The notes beneath the pieces were generated by a model. That model saw only the letters and a list, made by a program, of their open reading frames with translations. It had not been told where the DNA came from and did not search any database. Shown one piece after another: positions 37,898 to 49,599 of a DNA stretch of 64,000 nt (position 1 is the first letter of the stretch; every line of letters starts with the position of its first letter). A program made the translations under genes and the position numbers. This DNA is from Trichobilharzia szidati (lineage: Eukaryota; Platyhelminthes; Trematoda; Strigeidida; Schistosomatidae), in NCBI GenBank assembly GCA_944472155.2, contig OX235279.1, forward strand, positions 61,415,564 to 61,479,563, written 5' to 3'.

Positions 37898-40800
37898 TGT
37901 AGCGATAGGTGATTACCCAAAATTATTGGCCACAGCATTCATCACTGAACATTGGATGCTGACTGATCAACGTTCACAGTTCCTTGCAGCTGTTCACGCC
38001 CTACCGCGGGAATTCAGCAAATGCATAACTGTGCAGATGTCGAGCCCAGAGGTAAGTAACTCTTGCGAGTTGCTTAAAGCAACCCTCCTAAGGAGAAACG
38101 TTCTCGCGGATCGACAGAGTCTGGACGAATTATTTCGTAACATCGAGTTAGGTGATCAGTCAGCCGTGAGCATGCTTACAAGAATGAGGGAAGTTATTGG
38201 CCAACGTCAGTTTGATGAAGGACTTTTCAGAGAACTGTTCTTATCTAAACTGCCACAGCCAGTACAGGCTATGGTGGTTACACTTCAAGGTGTTATTTTA
38301 GACGACTTAGCCATTTCTGCAGATAAAATTCTAGAAATCACAAAATGCCCAGTCGCTGAAATACGCTCAGTTGCCGAACAGACTTCGAGTAGGGACACTG
38401 CAGTGATAGAGTTATGCAGCTGTCCAGCAGCTACTTAGGTCATATATACGCTGTAATTCCTCCTATCGTCGTCCGAACTCCCCGCAACGGCGAAACTCAC
38501 GTGGTCGGTCTAAACCCAAGACACATTTACTATAAAACCCTGACTGGTGTTACTATCACAATACCTTTGGCCAGGAAGCGAAATGTTGCCGAAAACCCTT
38601 GTAATTTCGGTAATGTCTCAAAGTTTGTGGGAAACTATCCCACCGGCAGGCATTAGCAGCAACCGTCGCCGGTATCACTAGCCGTGATGTGGTCAGCCAG
38701 ACCCGATATTTAGTCGACACAGGCGCCGAAGTCAGCGTCCTTCCTGCTACAAAGGCAGATCGACAAAAGGGAACTACCTTCAACTTACAGGCTGCAAATG
38801 GAAAACCAATAGCAACTTTTGGAAGGAAATACGTCTAGGTTTACGCAAACCTATTCAGTGGATTTTCCTTCTCGCTGACGTCACAACGCCCATCATTGGC
38901 ACGGACCTACTTAATCATCATGATTTACTCGTAGATGTCCACCAAAAACGACTGATTGACAATACTACCAGTCTGTTTATCAAAGGCATCACCTACATAG
39001 GCCCCAGCTTGTCACTCGTTAAGATGAAGGCAATCCTTGATCCAACTTTCCAACCGATTGTTGATAAGTATCCGGAACTTAACTGCTCATCTAGCGATCT
39101 CCCGTGCATAACCAGTAGTGTTATGCACCACATCACAACCTCAGGACAGCCCGTGACATCCAAAGCACGACGACTGGCTCCTGACAAACTGAGAATCGCT
39201 AGAAATGAGTTCGATCATATGCTCACCCTTGGTATCATTCGACCATCGAATAGCCCATTGGCATCCCCATTGCATATGGTACCGAAAAAGGATAGTAACG
39301 ATTGGCTACGCACTGGTGATTACCGGCGAGCGAACGCCAAAACAACCCCTAATTGCTATCCATTGCCTCACATACACGACTTGATGGCAACAACCATATT
39401 CCCGAAGATAGACTTAGTTAAAGCGTGTAACCAAATCCCGATGGCACCAGAAGATATTCCGAAAACAGCTATCATTGCGCCTTTCGTAATTTTTGAATTT
39501 CTACGCATGCCATTTTGTCTCCGGAATACAGCACAAACATTCCAACGCTTCATTGAAGGAGGATTTCGCAGTCTCGATTTTGTAAACTCATACTTAGACG
39601 ACTGCCCTCATTACCAGTCCAGATGAGGAAACCCACCTTAGACACTTGGACTTGGCATTTGAAAGGTTACGCCAACATGGTGTTACCATCAATATACAGA
39701 AGTGTCAAATAGGCGTTGACTCACTTGATTTTCTGGGTCACACTATTGATTGTCAGGGCATTCGCCCACTGGCCACTAAAGTCGAGGCGATACTGAACTT
39801 TCTGGAGCCAAAGACAGTGAAAAGTCTTCGCACTTTCAAAGGCTTGGTAAGTTATTACCGACGATTTACACCTAACTGTGCTTCTCTGATTCAGCCATTA
39901 ACAGACCTCCTTCGAGAAAATAACAAGTCTATCGAACTCGACGCGTCTTCTCGACATGTTTTTACTCAGGTAAAGAAAGCTATTGCGGATGCCACCCTAC
40001 TTATGTATCAGGATCCAACGTCACCGTTAAGTATCTCAGTTGATGCATCAGACATTGCAATCGGCGCAGTTCTGCAACAACTAGTCAATAGGGAGTGGCA
40101 ACCACTCGTCTTTTTCTCGAAGCGCTTACAATTAGCAGAAACAAAGTACGGCACATTTGGTTGAACCCCTTCCGGAATCACATGGATATACCTATACGTT
40201 AACCTGCATGGACCGTTTCACACGATGGCCTGAAGTATAACCCCTCAAAGATGTGTCTGCTGAAACAGTCGCAGGTGTCTTTGTCGAATGATGGATCGCA
40301 AACTTTGGATGCCCATCCTCCATAACAATTGATCGCCGGCGACAATTCGAAAGCGGCTTATTCTTCGCCTTCACTAAAATTCTTGGTTGTATGCGTTTTA
40401 GAACAACAGACTACCATCCTCAGGCTAATGGTATGGTATGCACTGACAGCTGAAAGCTGGCTTATCAGCTGCGAACAATGTACATTGGACTGAATCACTA
40501 CCGTTAGTTCTCCTAGGCATACGAAACGCCTGGAAAAATGATGCTGGTTGTACTACCACCGAGCTAGTATATGGCACAACACTACGACTGCCAGGTGAGT
40601 TTGTTTCTCCCTCTAGCTTGCCACCAGCAGTTAATCACACATCATATGTCAGCAAGCATACAAACGCAATGCGTTCAGTTAAACCTGCTCCGCTACGACC
40701 ACAGTCCATAGACGTCTTTGTTCACCCGTGTTTGAAAACTTCTTCATATGTACTTGTTCGCCGTGACTCTGTGCGTCGCCCTCTGGAACTCCCATACGAC

Positions 40801-42080
40801 GGATCATATAAAGTCACTAAGCGTATGGATTAATTCTTTGTCTCAGACAAAAAAGGCCATAAAGACACCGTCAGCATCGACCGTCTGAAACCGGCCTACT
40901 TAGAAGGCAATCCCACGAGCCTAGAACCAAGCATTCCCAATAATACACGAGTAACCGAATACCTTTTAGTCCTCGAAGAAATCACTAGCACGGCGAAAGC
41001 CACCAAACTTTCTGTCGAGCCCTCAAAGAAAACGCGTTCTGGACGAAACGTGAGATTCCCAGAACATCTTCACACTTATATCACATAACTAAGTGATGCG
41101 ACCCACAAACTCTTATTCGTTTGTGGTATTTATTTTTTTTTCTTTCTGACACATCAGATATTTTATAACTGTACATGTTACATACACTAAAAAATTAGAT
41201 ATACACTTTTTTCAATGTTCTGTTTTTCGCATTACTTTAGTGTATGGTAGATGCATGTCATTTTCAAACATTATTTTTGATACATTTTCCTCAACAAGGT
41301 TCTTAGCATTCTTGTTTTCTTTTCCAAGTGCGACGGGCACTGGACAAGAAACAAACGAAGCACGAGATCCAACGGACAAACATAAACGAAGTGATGTGCA
41401 GACAGCCTATTAGCATAGGTAGACGACCAGTAGGCACTACATCAAGCCGCTTCGAAGAGTCTTTCCACCGATGGGAAAACCATTGCGTTTTTCTACTTCC
41501 GGCTGGTTTTGTCTTAGGGTCCTAAAAACTCCAGTAGGGGGGAATGAGCTGTAGCGGTGAATAATTTCCCAAAATCATTGGCCTCAGCATTCATCACTGA
41601 ACATTGGATGCTGACCCTCACTGTTTAAGTTAACTTGTTTGGCTGCAGGCTTCCGGTTAAGCATCCACGCCATTCGGCACGCCGTCGTGTCACGTTCGCT
41701 CGCGATCCCTAGCTAGTTAAGCGATCATCTCGCACCTCGATTCGGTCCCGAAATATAAATGGTAATTTGGACGGTCAATTCTGGTGTTTTGCTTTACCTT
41801 TGGTCTACGCGGAACGATTACTATAGAAGTTGTGGGTATTAGACCTTGCGTTATTATACTTCGTACTATCCGTGAACGTAAATACGGTCTGCTTCCAAAT
41901 ATCGTTTGTTTTACTGATATTTTATTTATAATAAATAAGCGAAGTCTGTCTTATTGGGATAATGTCTTGTTAGGTAGAAATTTCCCGTTTATTTTCAGTC
42001 TATTCCTGTTTAAAAATATCAACATTTTTTTATTTGTGACGTGTAGTACAAAAGCGAATATCGGTCAGATCATGTGCGAT
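37898..42080 (+). mobile_element. CsRn1/Boudicca-clade Gypsy (Ty3) retrotransposon, broken
   Basis: A 75-bp stub of the 5' LTR (37898-37972) is fused to gag. Order: Gag-like helices to about 38430; a CHCC finger (CYYHNTFGQEAKCC, 38.54-38.59 kb) typical of the CsRn1 clade; protease VDTGAEVSVLPA (about 38714); reverse transcriptase with FEFLRMPFCLRNTAQTFQR and NSYLDD (39490-39603); RNase H to KYGTFG (40162); then an abrupt jump to integrase DRFTRWPEV and DYHPQANGMV (40.2-40.44 kb) and a basic C-terminus. The 3' LTR starts TGTAGCGG at 41550, preceded by the purine tract AGTAGGGGGGAATGAG. Frameshifts (for example just after YLDD), stops, the lost 5' LTR/leader and a deletion across the RNase H end and integrase zinc finger make it non-functional. 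The right end of the LTR is approximate. Confidence 0.88.
41550..42080 (+). repeat. 3' LTR of the CsRn1/Boudicca-clade element
   Basis: Starts TGTAGCGGTGAATAATTTCC. Its first roughly 75 bp match the 5' stub at 37898-37972 (shared CAGCATTCATCACTGAACAT). A TATAAATGG promoter-like box is at 41752. The right boundary was not resolved because the 5' LTR is truncated. Confidence 0.65.
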
Positions 42081-42744
42081 TAGCCGAGTAAGATCTATAT
42101 TCATTATAAGCTTTTTATGGCTCCCTATAACTGCTGAACGATGAATGACTTTCCATGTATGAATTGAACTCCAAATTCATCTTGAGTGTACCAGTGTAGC
42201 ATTCGAAGAATTTAAATGAAATATATGAAGAGGTCATGGCATTGCGATTGAGAGATTGATGTAACTGTCACTCCATATTGTCAAGGAAAACCAGGGCATA
42301 TGTAATGGCAGAAGATAAGAGAATTGTTGGCAGATATTCAACTAATAAAATCCTGTCAAATCTATGCATTTTTAACCACGTTTTAAGTCAGCTACATAAA
42401 CGGACAAAAACTTTTAATTCGCATGCGATTGGCCCAAGTTTATACGATTAGATATAAAGTTGTCCAATAAGATTATTTGACGAACCAAGAAACCATGTCT
42501 CAAAAAATATGCCGAAGAAAATGAAGGTGGATAGAGTATAAGCTGAGGAAACCGTTGAGTGACATCAAGCACTGGGCCTTTTACCGGGACCAGCATGACA
42601 AACGATAATTTGGGCGTCCCGGGGAGATGGAAAAAAGGATTATATTAGGAGTAAATGAGAACTTATGGCCAGTCGTAAAACCAGCTAAAGAGGGCCATAG
42701 AGAATAGGATAAAGTGGAGGGGTATTGCTAAAGCACCATGTTCC

Positions 42745-42772
42745 ACTCGGAACTCAAGGTTTCAAATGATGA
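42745..42772 (+). repeat. SR2/SINE-type 3' tail fragment
   Basis: CCATGTTCCACTCGGAACTC is the same sequence as the 3' end of the SR2-like element near 62830 (reverse complement). It is a remnant of an RTE or of an RTE-dependent SINE, ending just left of the Mutator-like element. Confidence 0.5.
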
Positions 42773-44814
42773 CAGACTTCGCAGCCAACTGTTTTGGCTG
42801 GACTTATCCGGCATGTTGGTTGAAATTTCGCTCGGTAAATTTTTTTGTCAATAATTTTCAATAAAAATGTGTTATATGTTTTCTGAATTGATAGGAATTC
42901 TCATTTCGTGGCTAGGTATGTTGGTGTCCGCGCCATGTAATCTGACTGCGACACACTCTAAGCATATTGGTTGTAATGATTAGTGTTTCATGCGGAATCA
43001 GTCGAAACATCGCTATAATGAAGAAGATGGACTAGGTGGAGGGTAATGTCATCTACACAAACAGTTTACTTCTTGTAGAAGCTGCAGCTTTCGACATAGT
43101 GCTATTCAATGAAGGCCACGTCAAAATGTAGCTATTTTTGTGTGCAAAACAGTACTATTTGACATGGGAACCACCTAGAAATGCTAACAGAACCCTCTGT
43201 GTGAACAGAAGTTATCATGTAGCCGTGTCTTTCACTGTATGTGTTTGGACAGGAATTATGGTAAGTTGAAAGGTTATCTCTAAGTGAATTTAATACATAT
43301 TTACATTGATTTGCGCAGTATAATATGGGTTATGTATTAATATTGTGCCATTGTTTGCTTAGCTGACTGCTAGGCTAAGAAATGTAGGTATTTCTCGTGA
43401 TTGTTGCAAGTGCAGTGCATTTGAGAAGGCAATAACTGGTTTAATTTTCCTCAATGTTACGCTTAGTGAAATTATTCAGTGTATAGTAATAATATACACA
43501 TGGTTTGTGTTGATTACGAGAATTGAATCTAGTCAGCTCTATTATTAATCTACCGTCTGACACTAAACTTAATACTGCAATGTTTTTGATCACCAACAGT
43601 GAGATGAATTTCTTCTGAAATTTCCATTTACCTGAAACAGTACGGATGCAGTGTCACGATTAAATGTCTAGGTTGCATTATATGTCATTGTTATCCTCAT
43701 CAACACAACAGCTCTGCGTATCTTACAGCATTTTAAGTGTTTCCCTATGTAACACTCTATGCTGTTAACACTGCATAGTTGCTTAGAGTTGAGGCATGTT
43801 CAGCTTATATTTGATGACTACAGGTTCCTAAATATGAGAATGTAATTTCTGTAGGATTCAGAAAGCTATGCTCTTTAGACTTTACTGAGATTTTGGATCA
43901 ATTTCTAAGCTACATATATGCAATACCTTATTTAACGTAGACGTATTTAGTGTGGAATTGACGAGAGAATGACGTCTCAACACTATGGGTGTTTCAGAGT
44001 TTACCTTGAAATTTGCGTGTAATCCTCTAATGCTGGACAACTTATGAGGTCTATTTATGCATACGGCGTCAATATAAAGACCAGCTGGGGACTACAAATA
44101 CTTTTAATTGTATGAGAACTTTACTTAGTATTAATAGAAACAGTATATTATTATCATATACTAATATATAAAATTATCTTTCATAACTTCATGTTGTGCT
44201 TCATATTTTAGGTATTTGGAGGTTGTGGAATGTGAAATCAGTGGAAATGTCAATCTGTCAAACTAACGCTGATACAGTTCGTCAGAATTTTCTCTTGTAA
44301 ACTAAGAAAGTGTTTAATATACTCTTCATTTCTACTTCTTCTTTTGAACGTCTTCAGTGCGTCGCTATACCATGAGCTTTCGTAATATGTGAATCCTGAT
44401 TAATGCATGTTAAGCTTAGTGGAATGGAGATTTACTACAGTATTATGAGACTGTTACTTTAATCATTCATAGGATTTCGCGTCTGTTTCTATACAATAGC
44501 ACATTATAAAATCTAAGTCGGATTTAGCAAGTTGAATAATAATTCCGTAATGTTCGTTACGCTAAAGTCGCCTTATTTAGCCAGTTGCAAGTTTGTATAC
44601 TGCTAAACGCCAAGTATGTAGCACAAGTAAATGTAGTAAATTAGGGTTGATAGCTACTTCATTAATTAGTTAATATGCAGTGGCATCATCAAATAGACTG
44701 TCTACTTGGCGGTGAGCTAAGAAACAATTTTTATTTATTTCTGATATGCTGCTGAATCATGTGGTGTTATCTAATATCCATCATTTCTATGATCAACAAC
44801 TGCAGTGTTTGAAT

Positions 44815-45240
44815 ATCTATTTTGTTAAGTTTGCCGATGATCTAACTATTTCAGAATCTGTCAACTCCCAGCTAGACGGTACTAAAATGAACAGCTTTCT
44901 ATCAGGAATTAGCAAATGGTCTTCGTCTAACGGCCTTAAACTATATCCTTCGAAATATCAGGCAGTTAATCTCAGTTTTAGATGTAAAAGAAAGTTAAGT
45001 GAAGCTGTTAATTCCCATTACCGTTGTATAATTGATGATAGTGATATAGAAATCAAGTCTGACGTTAAGTATCTTCGACGAATTCTTTCTTCTTACCAAT
45101 CCTGGTCTTCCCATGTCTTAGCGATTTCTAAAATAATATTTCGTCTGACTGTTCACATTAAGAAGTTAAGGCACTCAAGCATAACCCATCCCCTCCTCTA
45201 ACAGTTTGTCAGTTCATGAGTCTTACTTATACTTGACCTA
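44815..45240 (+). mobile_element. CR1/jockey-like LINE reverse transcriptase fragment
   Basis: FVKFADDLTISESVNSQLDG, FLSGISKWSSSNGLKL, KYQAVNLSFRCKRKLSEAV and IKSDVKYLRRILSSYQSWSS align along their length with the LINE at 20075-20420. The YADD box reads FADD. Both ends are truncated and there is no 3' tail. It lies inside the Mutator-like element. Confidence 0.85.
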
Positions 45241-46244
45241 TTCTTCTTGTGTTTCGCAAAACTCATCACACAGCGTACCAGTCCTAAATGTATACGAGCT
45301 TATGAGCTAGGTATGAAAATCAAAGTGAACGTTTGTACAGTGCATCCATTATTTGTAGGACTAACTAGTATGTAAGAGCTACGATTTGACCAGTTATTCA
45401 ACGTTTAATATATTTAGACACAATTAACCTACACTGCTTACTTCTATGACGCATTACCTAAAGCTACGTAGTTACCTTAAAGTGGTTTCCGCTGAAGGTA
45501 ATATTCCATAGCTAATACCTTAGTGAGCAACTTAACATTATCTTTGAATCTCAAAGTAAAAGCGGACATCCTAAGAACCTTCTTGGTAAAAAGATCGTTT
45601 CCCACTCGAAAAAAGTAAATATACCCTAATCTCAACGAAAGCGTTTAAACGTATTCATCCTATCACCTCAAATGACTCACTATTTGCAATCACTTTAAAA
45701 GTAAGAATAAATTTACCGAAGACGGTGTGCTTATGACTTCTAGATATCATAATGTACCATGAGGGAAAAACTATATCCATAACAGTTAGAATCGCGCTAT
45801 TATTCAGAAACACGACGACTACGATTCTCAATCACGGAAAATCCTACTTTGCTACCTAATCTCCTAATCGTAATAACAGATGTTTCGCCAAGAAAAAGAA
45901 AACCAATTGTTCTAGGAAAATTTATTTAGTTTTCTTAGAGATCATGGTCATCCGTATTTGTAGCCACGGAGAAATCACAAACATAAAAAAATAGGAATTT
46001 CATTATTTGAAATAAAACAAGCAATCAGCCAATATTTTCAACCCGAATAATAATCAGCTTTTCAGCTTGTTGTAACCACCGATTGTAGACCACAACCCGA
46101 AACGCTATTCTTGCTAATTAAAGTCTTACCTTTAACTGGGATAGTTCGTACACTCACCAGATCACCATGTTGTCCGCTTTTTAAGTCGTTTTGCAACACA
46201 CTGAATGGCTGTTAACACTGGCTTTGCTACAGGCGGTTCTAGTT

Positions 46245-46645
46245 CATGTATTTGGATCTAGTACATTGGGCATTATTAAAAACAGGTAACACTTATCACT
46301 TAGGGGTTTCTGATTGCTTTCAAGTTTTGTAGAAACACCACAGTTTCTTTCAGTTCCAACAGATTCACACTTCTCATGTGGCTCAGCCTTGTTTGAATTA
46401 GATTCTCTGAAAAAACACTTGATTTTTCAACTGATAATATACACTGATGGTATACTCAGCTTCTCGAAAAGCTTCAAAGCTTTTTCAACTTCAAACCACG
46501 TTCCGAAATCTCCAGGTTTAATATGCTCCTCGAAAAATTTACCAATATCAACCCTGATCGTCTTCTCCTCACCAGATTGACTCGTAGATTGCTGCATGTT
46601 GTTAACATGAATGTGAAAGACATTGTAGTTCCCAGATCTCAACAT
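46245..46645 (-). pseudogene. Broken ORF inside the Mutator-like element, possible transposase N-terminus
   Basis: Open from ATG at 46645 through VDIGKFFEEHIKPGDFGTWF and EVEKALKLFEKLSIPSVYII to an in-frame TGA at 46427-46429. It then stays open in the same frame (KIKCFFRESNSNKAEPHEKC, then CESVGTERNCG) to about 46245. The arrangement 'W-x-E-(x)2-KAL-x(2)-FE', then a Ser/Lys-rich segment and spaced cysteines, recalls the N-terminal region of animal Mutator-like transposases, but the match is weak and from memory. No DDE or SWIM motifs were found downstream. It may instead be an exon of an unrelated gene. Confidence 0.4.
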
Positions 46646-46740
46646 GCTAAGTAATCAATTGAGCCAGGAACAATAATGGCAACCAGCAAATGAACTAAAA
46701 ACAACAGCTTTTGTCAGCTAAACATGTTCACGTGCATATT

Positions 46741-46984
46741 TTAAAAAATTCATAAAGATATACTAAACGCAAACAGTTTCATACTTCAGTATCCTATGAA
46801 GGCGGATCTTTGTATAGCATATACACGTCTATGAAAATGGATAACGCTTCTTAAGTAATATGGATGCAATTTTTTTTAACAGAGGTTAAGTGTTTAAATT
46901 ACCTGAGACGTAAAATTAGCATTTATGAACTAATGATAATTTATGATACAATGGAATTAATGTTTCAATGACATTCAACATTCC
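46741..46984 (-). repeat. Copy of a UFSP2 intron 3 segment inside the Mutator-like element
   Basis: The reverse complement matches 35074-35312 with about two differences. It ends about 14 bp left of the target duplication of the Merlin element. Confidence 0.85.
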
Positions 46985-47005
46985 AAAACTTCTACACAGC
47001 ACTAT

Positions 47006-48028
47006 GGCCAAGTTAAACTTTAGACACCAATAACTACCAATCAGCGATGACGTCGAATTATCCAATGAGATTCACGAACGTGGTTCAATGTTGTATAGCG
47101 CTTGATTCATTTCAATGCGTGCCCTTGCAAGGTTACGTTTGCAATTTGAGGAGGATAGTGTCTTTCAGTATTGCCTGAACTTAGGCTTGCTTCTAAAGGA
47201 GAGAAGTTGTTCGTGTGGTGATATAATGGTTCTAAAAAGCTATACTAGGTCAACTGATGGTTTTTTTACATCGTTGTGGAATATGCTGGAAGCGAGTTAG
47301 TATTGGAGGGTAATATTTCGTGGGAACTTTTTTGCTAGGTCGCATCTCTCCCTAACCCAGATTTTGTACATTTGCAATTACTGAGTACTGAAACAGCTCG
47401 TGAGAGCCGCTGCTGCCGAGATGGAGAGCAGGGGAAAGGCTATGATTCATTGTCATCCCTGGGATACATTCATCACAGTGTGAACCACTCCAGTGATTCC
47501 GTGGATCCTCTTACTGGGACTCATACGAATTCAATTGAAGGTTCTTGCGGGAGATTGAAAAATAGGGTCCGGGCTATAAATGGATCGCAAAAGGATGTCA
47601 TTTTTAGTCATTTAGACGAATATATGTACAGAATGTGATGCGATTTTTCTTTTGAGAGTCCCATGTTGAATTGGGAGGTGTTTTTGTCCCATGTTCGAGA
47701 AAGATACTCCATGTAACGGTTTTATACTTTTTTCTATGCATTTTTGTACAAATATACGCTTCCACTTATCATAAGCGCATCTTTAATGTGATTGGTCCGT
47801 TCAAGGTCGTTTGCTGATTGGTTGTTATTGGTGTCGAAAGTTTAACTTTGTCAATGTTTCTGTCCCATGTTCGTGAAAGATACCCATTGTAATTGTTTTA
47901 TCCTATTTTTTATGCACTTTTCTATAAATATACATTACCACTTATCATAAACGCCTCTTTCTTGTGATTGGTCCGTTCAAGGTCGTTTGCTGATTGGTTG
48001 TTACTGGTGTCTAAAGTTTAACTTTGCC
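47006..48028 (+). mobile_element. Merlin DNA transposon, internally deleted, with intact ends
   Basis: The left end GGCCAAGTTAAACTTTAGAC and the reverse complement of the right end GGCAAAGTTAAACTTTAGAC extend to inverted repeats of about 40 bp (…ACACCA.TAAC.ACCAATCAGC). The perfect 8-bp direct repeat AGCACTAT flanks it at 46998-47005 and 48029-48036, the duplication size of Merlin/IS1016. The interior encodes transposase pieces: an N-terminal part (47115-47300, CSCG and FFTSLW) and a C-terminal part (47372-47638) with KGYDSLSSLGYIHHSVNHS, VDPLTGTHTNSIEG and a final SHLDEYMYRM. The middle of the catalytic domain is missing, so it is non-autonomous. The right end is duplicated in tandem (period about 176 bp). 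Confidence 0.9.
47685..48028 (+). repeat. Tandem duplication of the Merlin right end
   Basis: Units 47685-47860 and 47861-48028 both run from TGTCCCATGTTCG through GTGATTGGTCCGTTCAAGGT to the inverted-repeat block. The inner repeat ends CTTTGTCAATG where the outer ends CTTTGCC, so only the outer copy borders the target duplication. Confidence 0.85.
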
Positions 48029-48388
48029 AGCACTATTTCATTAAAAGCTGAAAAACGACTAAAACACTGAAATCACGCATGAATGCAAGGTATGAAACAA
48101 TTATAGTGAAATGAATGCATTGACGTGGTGGTAAAAACTTTCGAAACCAACGAAATAACTAATTTTAACAGCAACGGAAACAAAAATGAGTTGAAAAGCA
48201 ACATTTTTGAACAATATGCATCAAGATTAGTTGTGAATAACTGCAGAATAAACGTAAAAGCCAATGTGTAAACAAACGGCTGCGGAACTGCAATCCAACA
48301 TGGCCGACTAACATGGACGGAAATGACCTTTTAGCGTCTCACCCATCAATGACCTTGAACATGCGGGATAATTTCAGCCAACTGTTTT

Positions 48389-49599
48389 GTGCATTGGTTT
48401 GGTAGTGCAAATGCACTTCATCGTTGTAGATGCATCTTTCTTTTCACACGCTGCATTCGGATATTTTAAATAGAAATCACTGAAATAAATTAAGTCAATA
48501 AATAAATAAATTTGTAATGTCACAGCACAGAATTCTTTCCCTGAAGGCAGAGCGACTTCACAGTGTTCTGCTTGACTATTTATTCAGCTGCTTTATAATT
48601 GTTGAACAAGCTTTAGTTATGTCACCAAAGTCAGCACATTTAACAACAGGTCAATGAAAGATACTGTATATTCCAGAATACGTGGGTTCTCTCACACTTA
48701 ATTGGAAATTTCTCCTTTCGTTCTCATTTATTTATATCCTGGAAATTTTTAGCAGATCACAATCTTCTCCGCAACAATGGAAAAAACCCTGGTAATCTTT
48801 CGATAAACATTGTCATATGCCTGATGAAAAAATCAATATGCGCTTATACGTAGTTAGCTCACCCAGCGTGTAGGTACTGATAGCGAAACACGATCAGAAT
48901 TTCAATTATTTAAGAGTGTATTCATAAGTACCCACAACGTCTATATTATGTTCTGAGTTGACCATAAGCAAATCGAAACACCGAATTAATCATACAAAAT
49001 ACGAAGTTTACTTAGGGACTAAGAATGCAACGACAGAAGGAAAGGGCCAGGCATCACATCGCTTATTGAAAAAATCAAGAGATATCTACCTATATTATCA
49101 TTCGTTATTGTTAACAGAGAAGTAACGTCTACTGATTGGTTGATATCTTCCTCAAGGTTGTTCTGTCATCTCTTTGTGGCCGATTCTTAAAAGGTCGGAC
49201 CATATATCTGCGAATCATATTTGTACACGTTAAGTTTCCTGTGATTGGTTGTTGGGTTCCCCAAAGCTTTGTTATAGTATTCCTCACGACCACGATTTTG
49301 GACGTAAACATTCAAAATAATATATATTTATTCCTGTGTATATAGGACACACCAGTTGTACAGGCATGGATAAGTATTATATACATTACATAAATTTAAT
49401 TTATGGCGAAATTACATGGTTTCTGTCATTTCTGACATTAGTTTGTGCGTACAGTCTGCTAGTTAGTCCATCAATGGAGCACATTAAGGAATATAAAAAT
49501 AATGTCTTCGCATTAACAAAAAACCCAAGTATATGTTGGATGGATTACAAATGTTTGGGAAAAAATAATGCTTGAAGTCAGTTCCTCCATACAAATTTG
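48389..49599. other. Unresolved region
   Basis: No gene or element recognised. Short ORFs near 49136-49575 have no motifs. Confidence 0.4.

Larger units (their letters stand above)
42796..48379 (+). mobile_element. 5.6-kb DNA transposon with 22-bp inverted repeats, Mutator-like candidate
   Basis: The left end GGCTGGACTTATCCGGCATG-TT and the right end (reverse complement) GGCTGAAATTATCCCGCATG-TT match at 19 of 22 positions. The perfect 9-bp duplication AACTGTTTT flanks it at 42787-42795 and 48380-48388. A 539-bp relative at 16048-16586 keeps only the two ends and has its own 9-bp duplication. Interior: about 3 kb of unidentified AT-rich sequence, a LINE fragment (44815-45240), a broken minus-strand ORF (46245-46645), a segment copied from or to UFSP2 intron 3, and a nested Merlin element. 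The family assignment rests on the 9-bp duplication and the end structure; no complete transposase was found. Confidence 0.7.

Noticed and set aside
42781..42795. A 14-bp rather than 9-bp target duplication at the Mutator-like element (CAGCC also precedes the left AACTGTTTT)
   Set aside because: On the right side CAGCC is the element's own end; the related 539-bp copy has exactly 9 bp, so the extra match is taken as chance.
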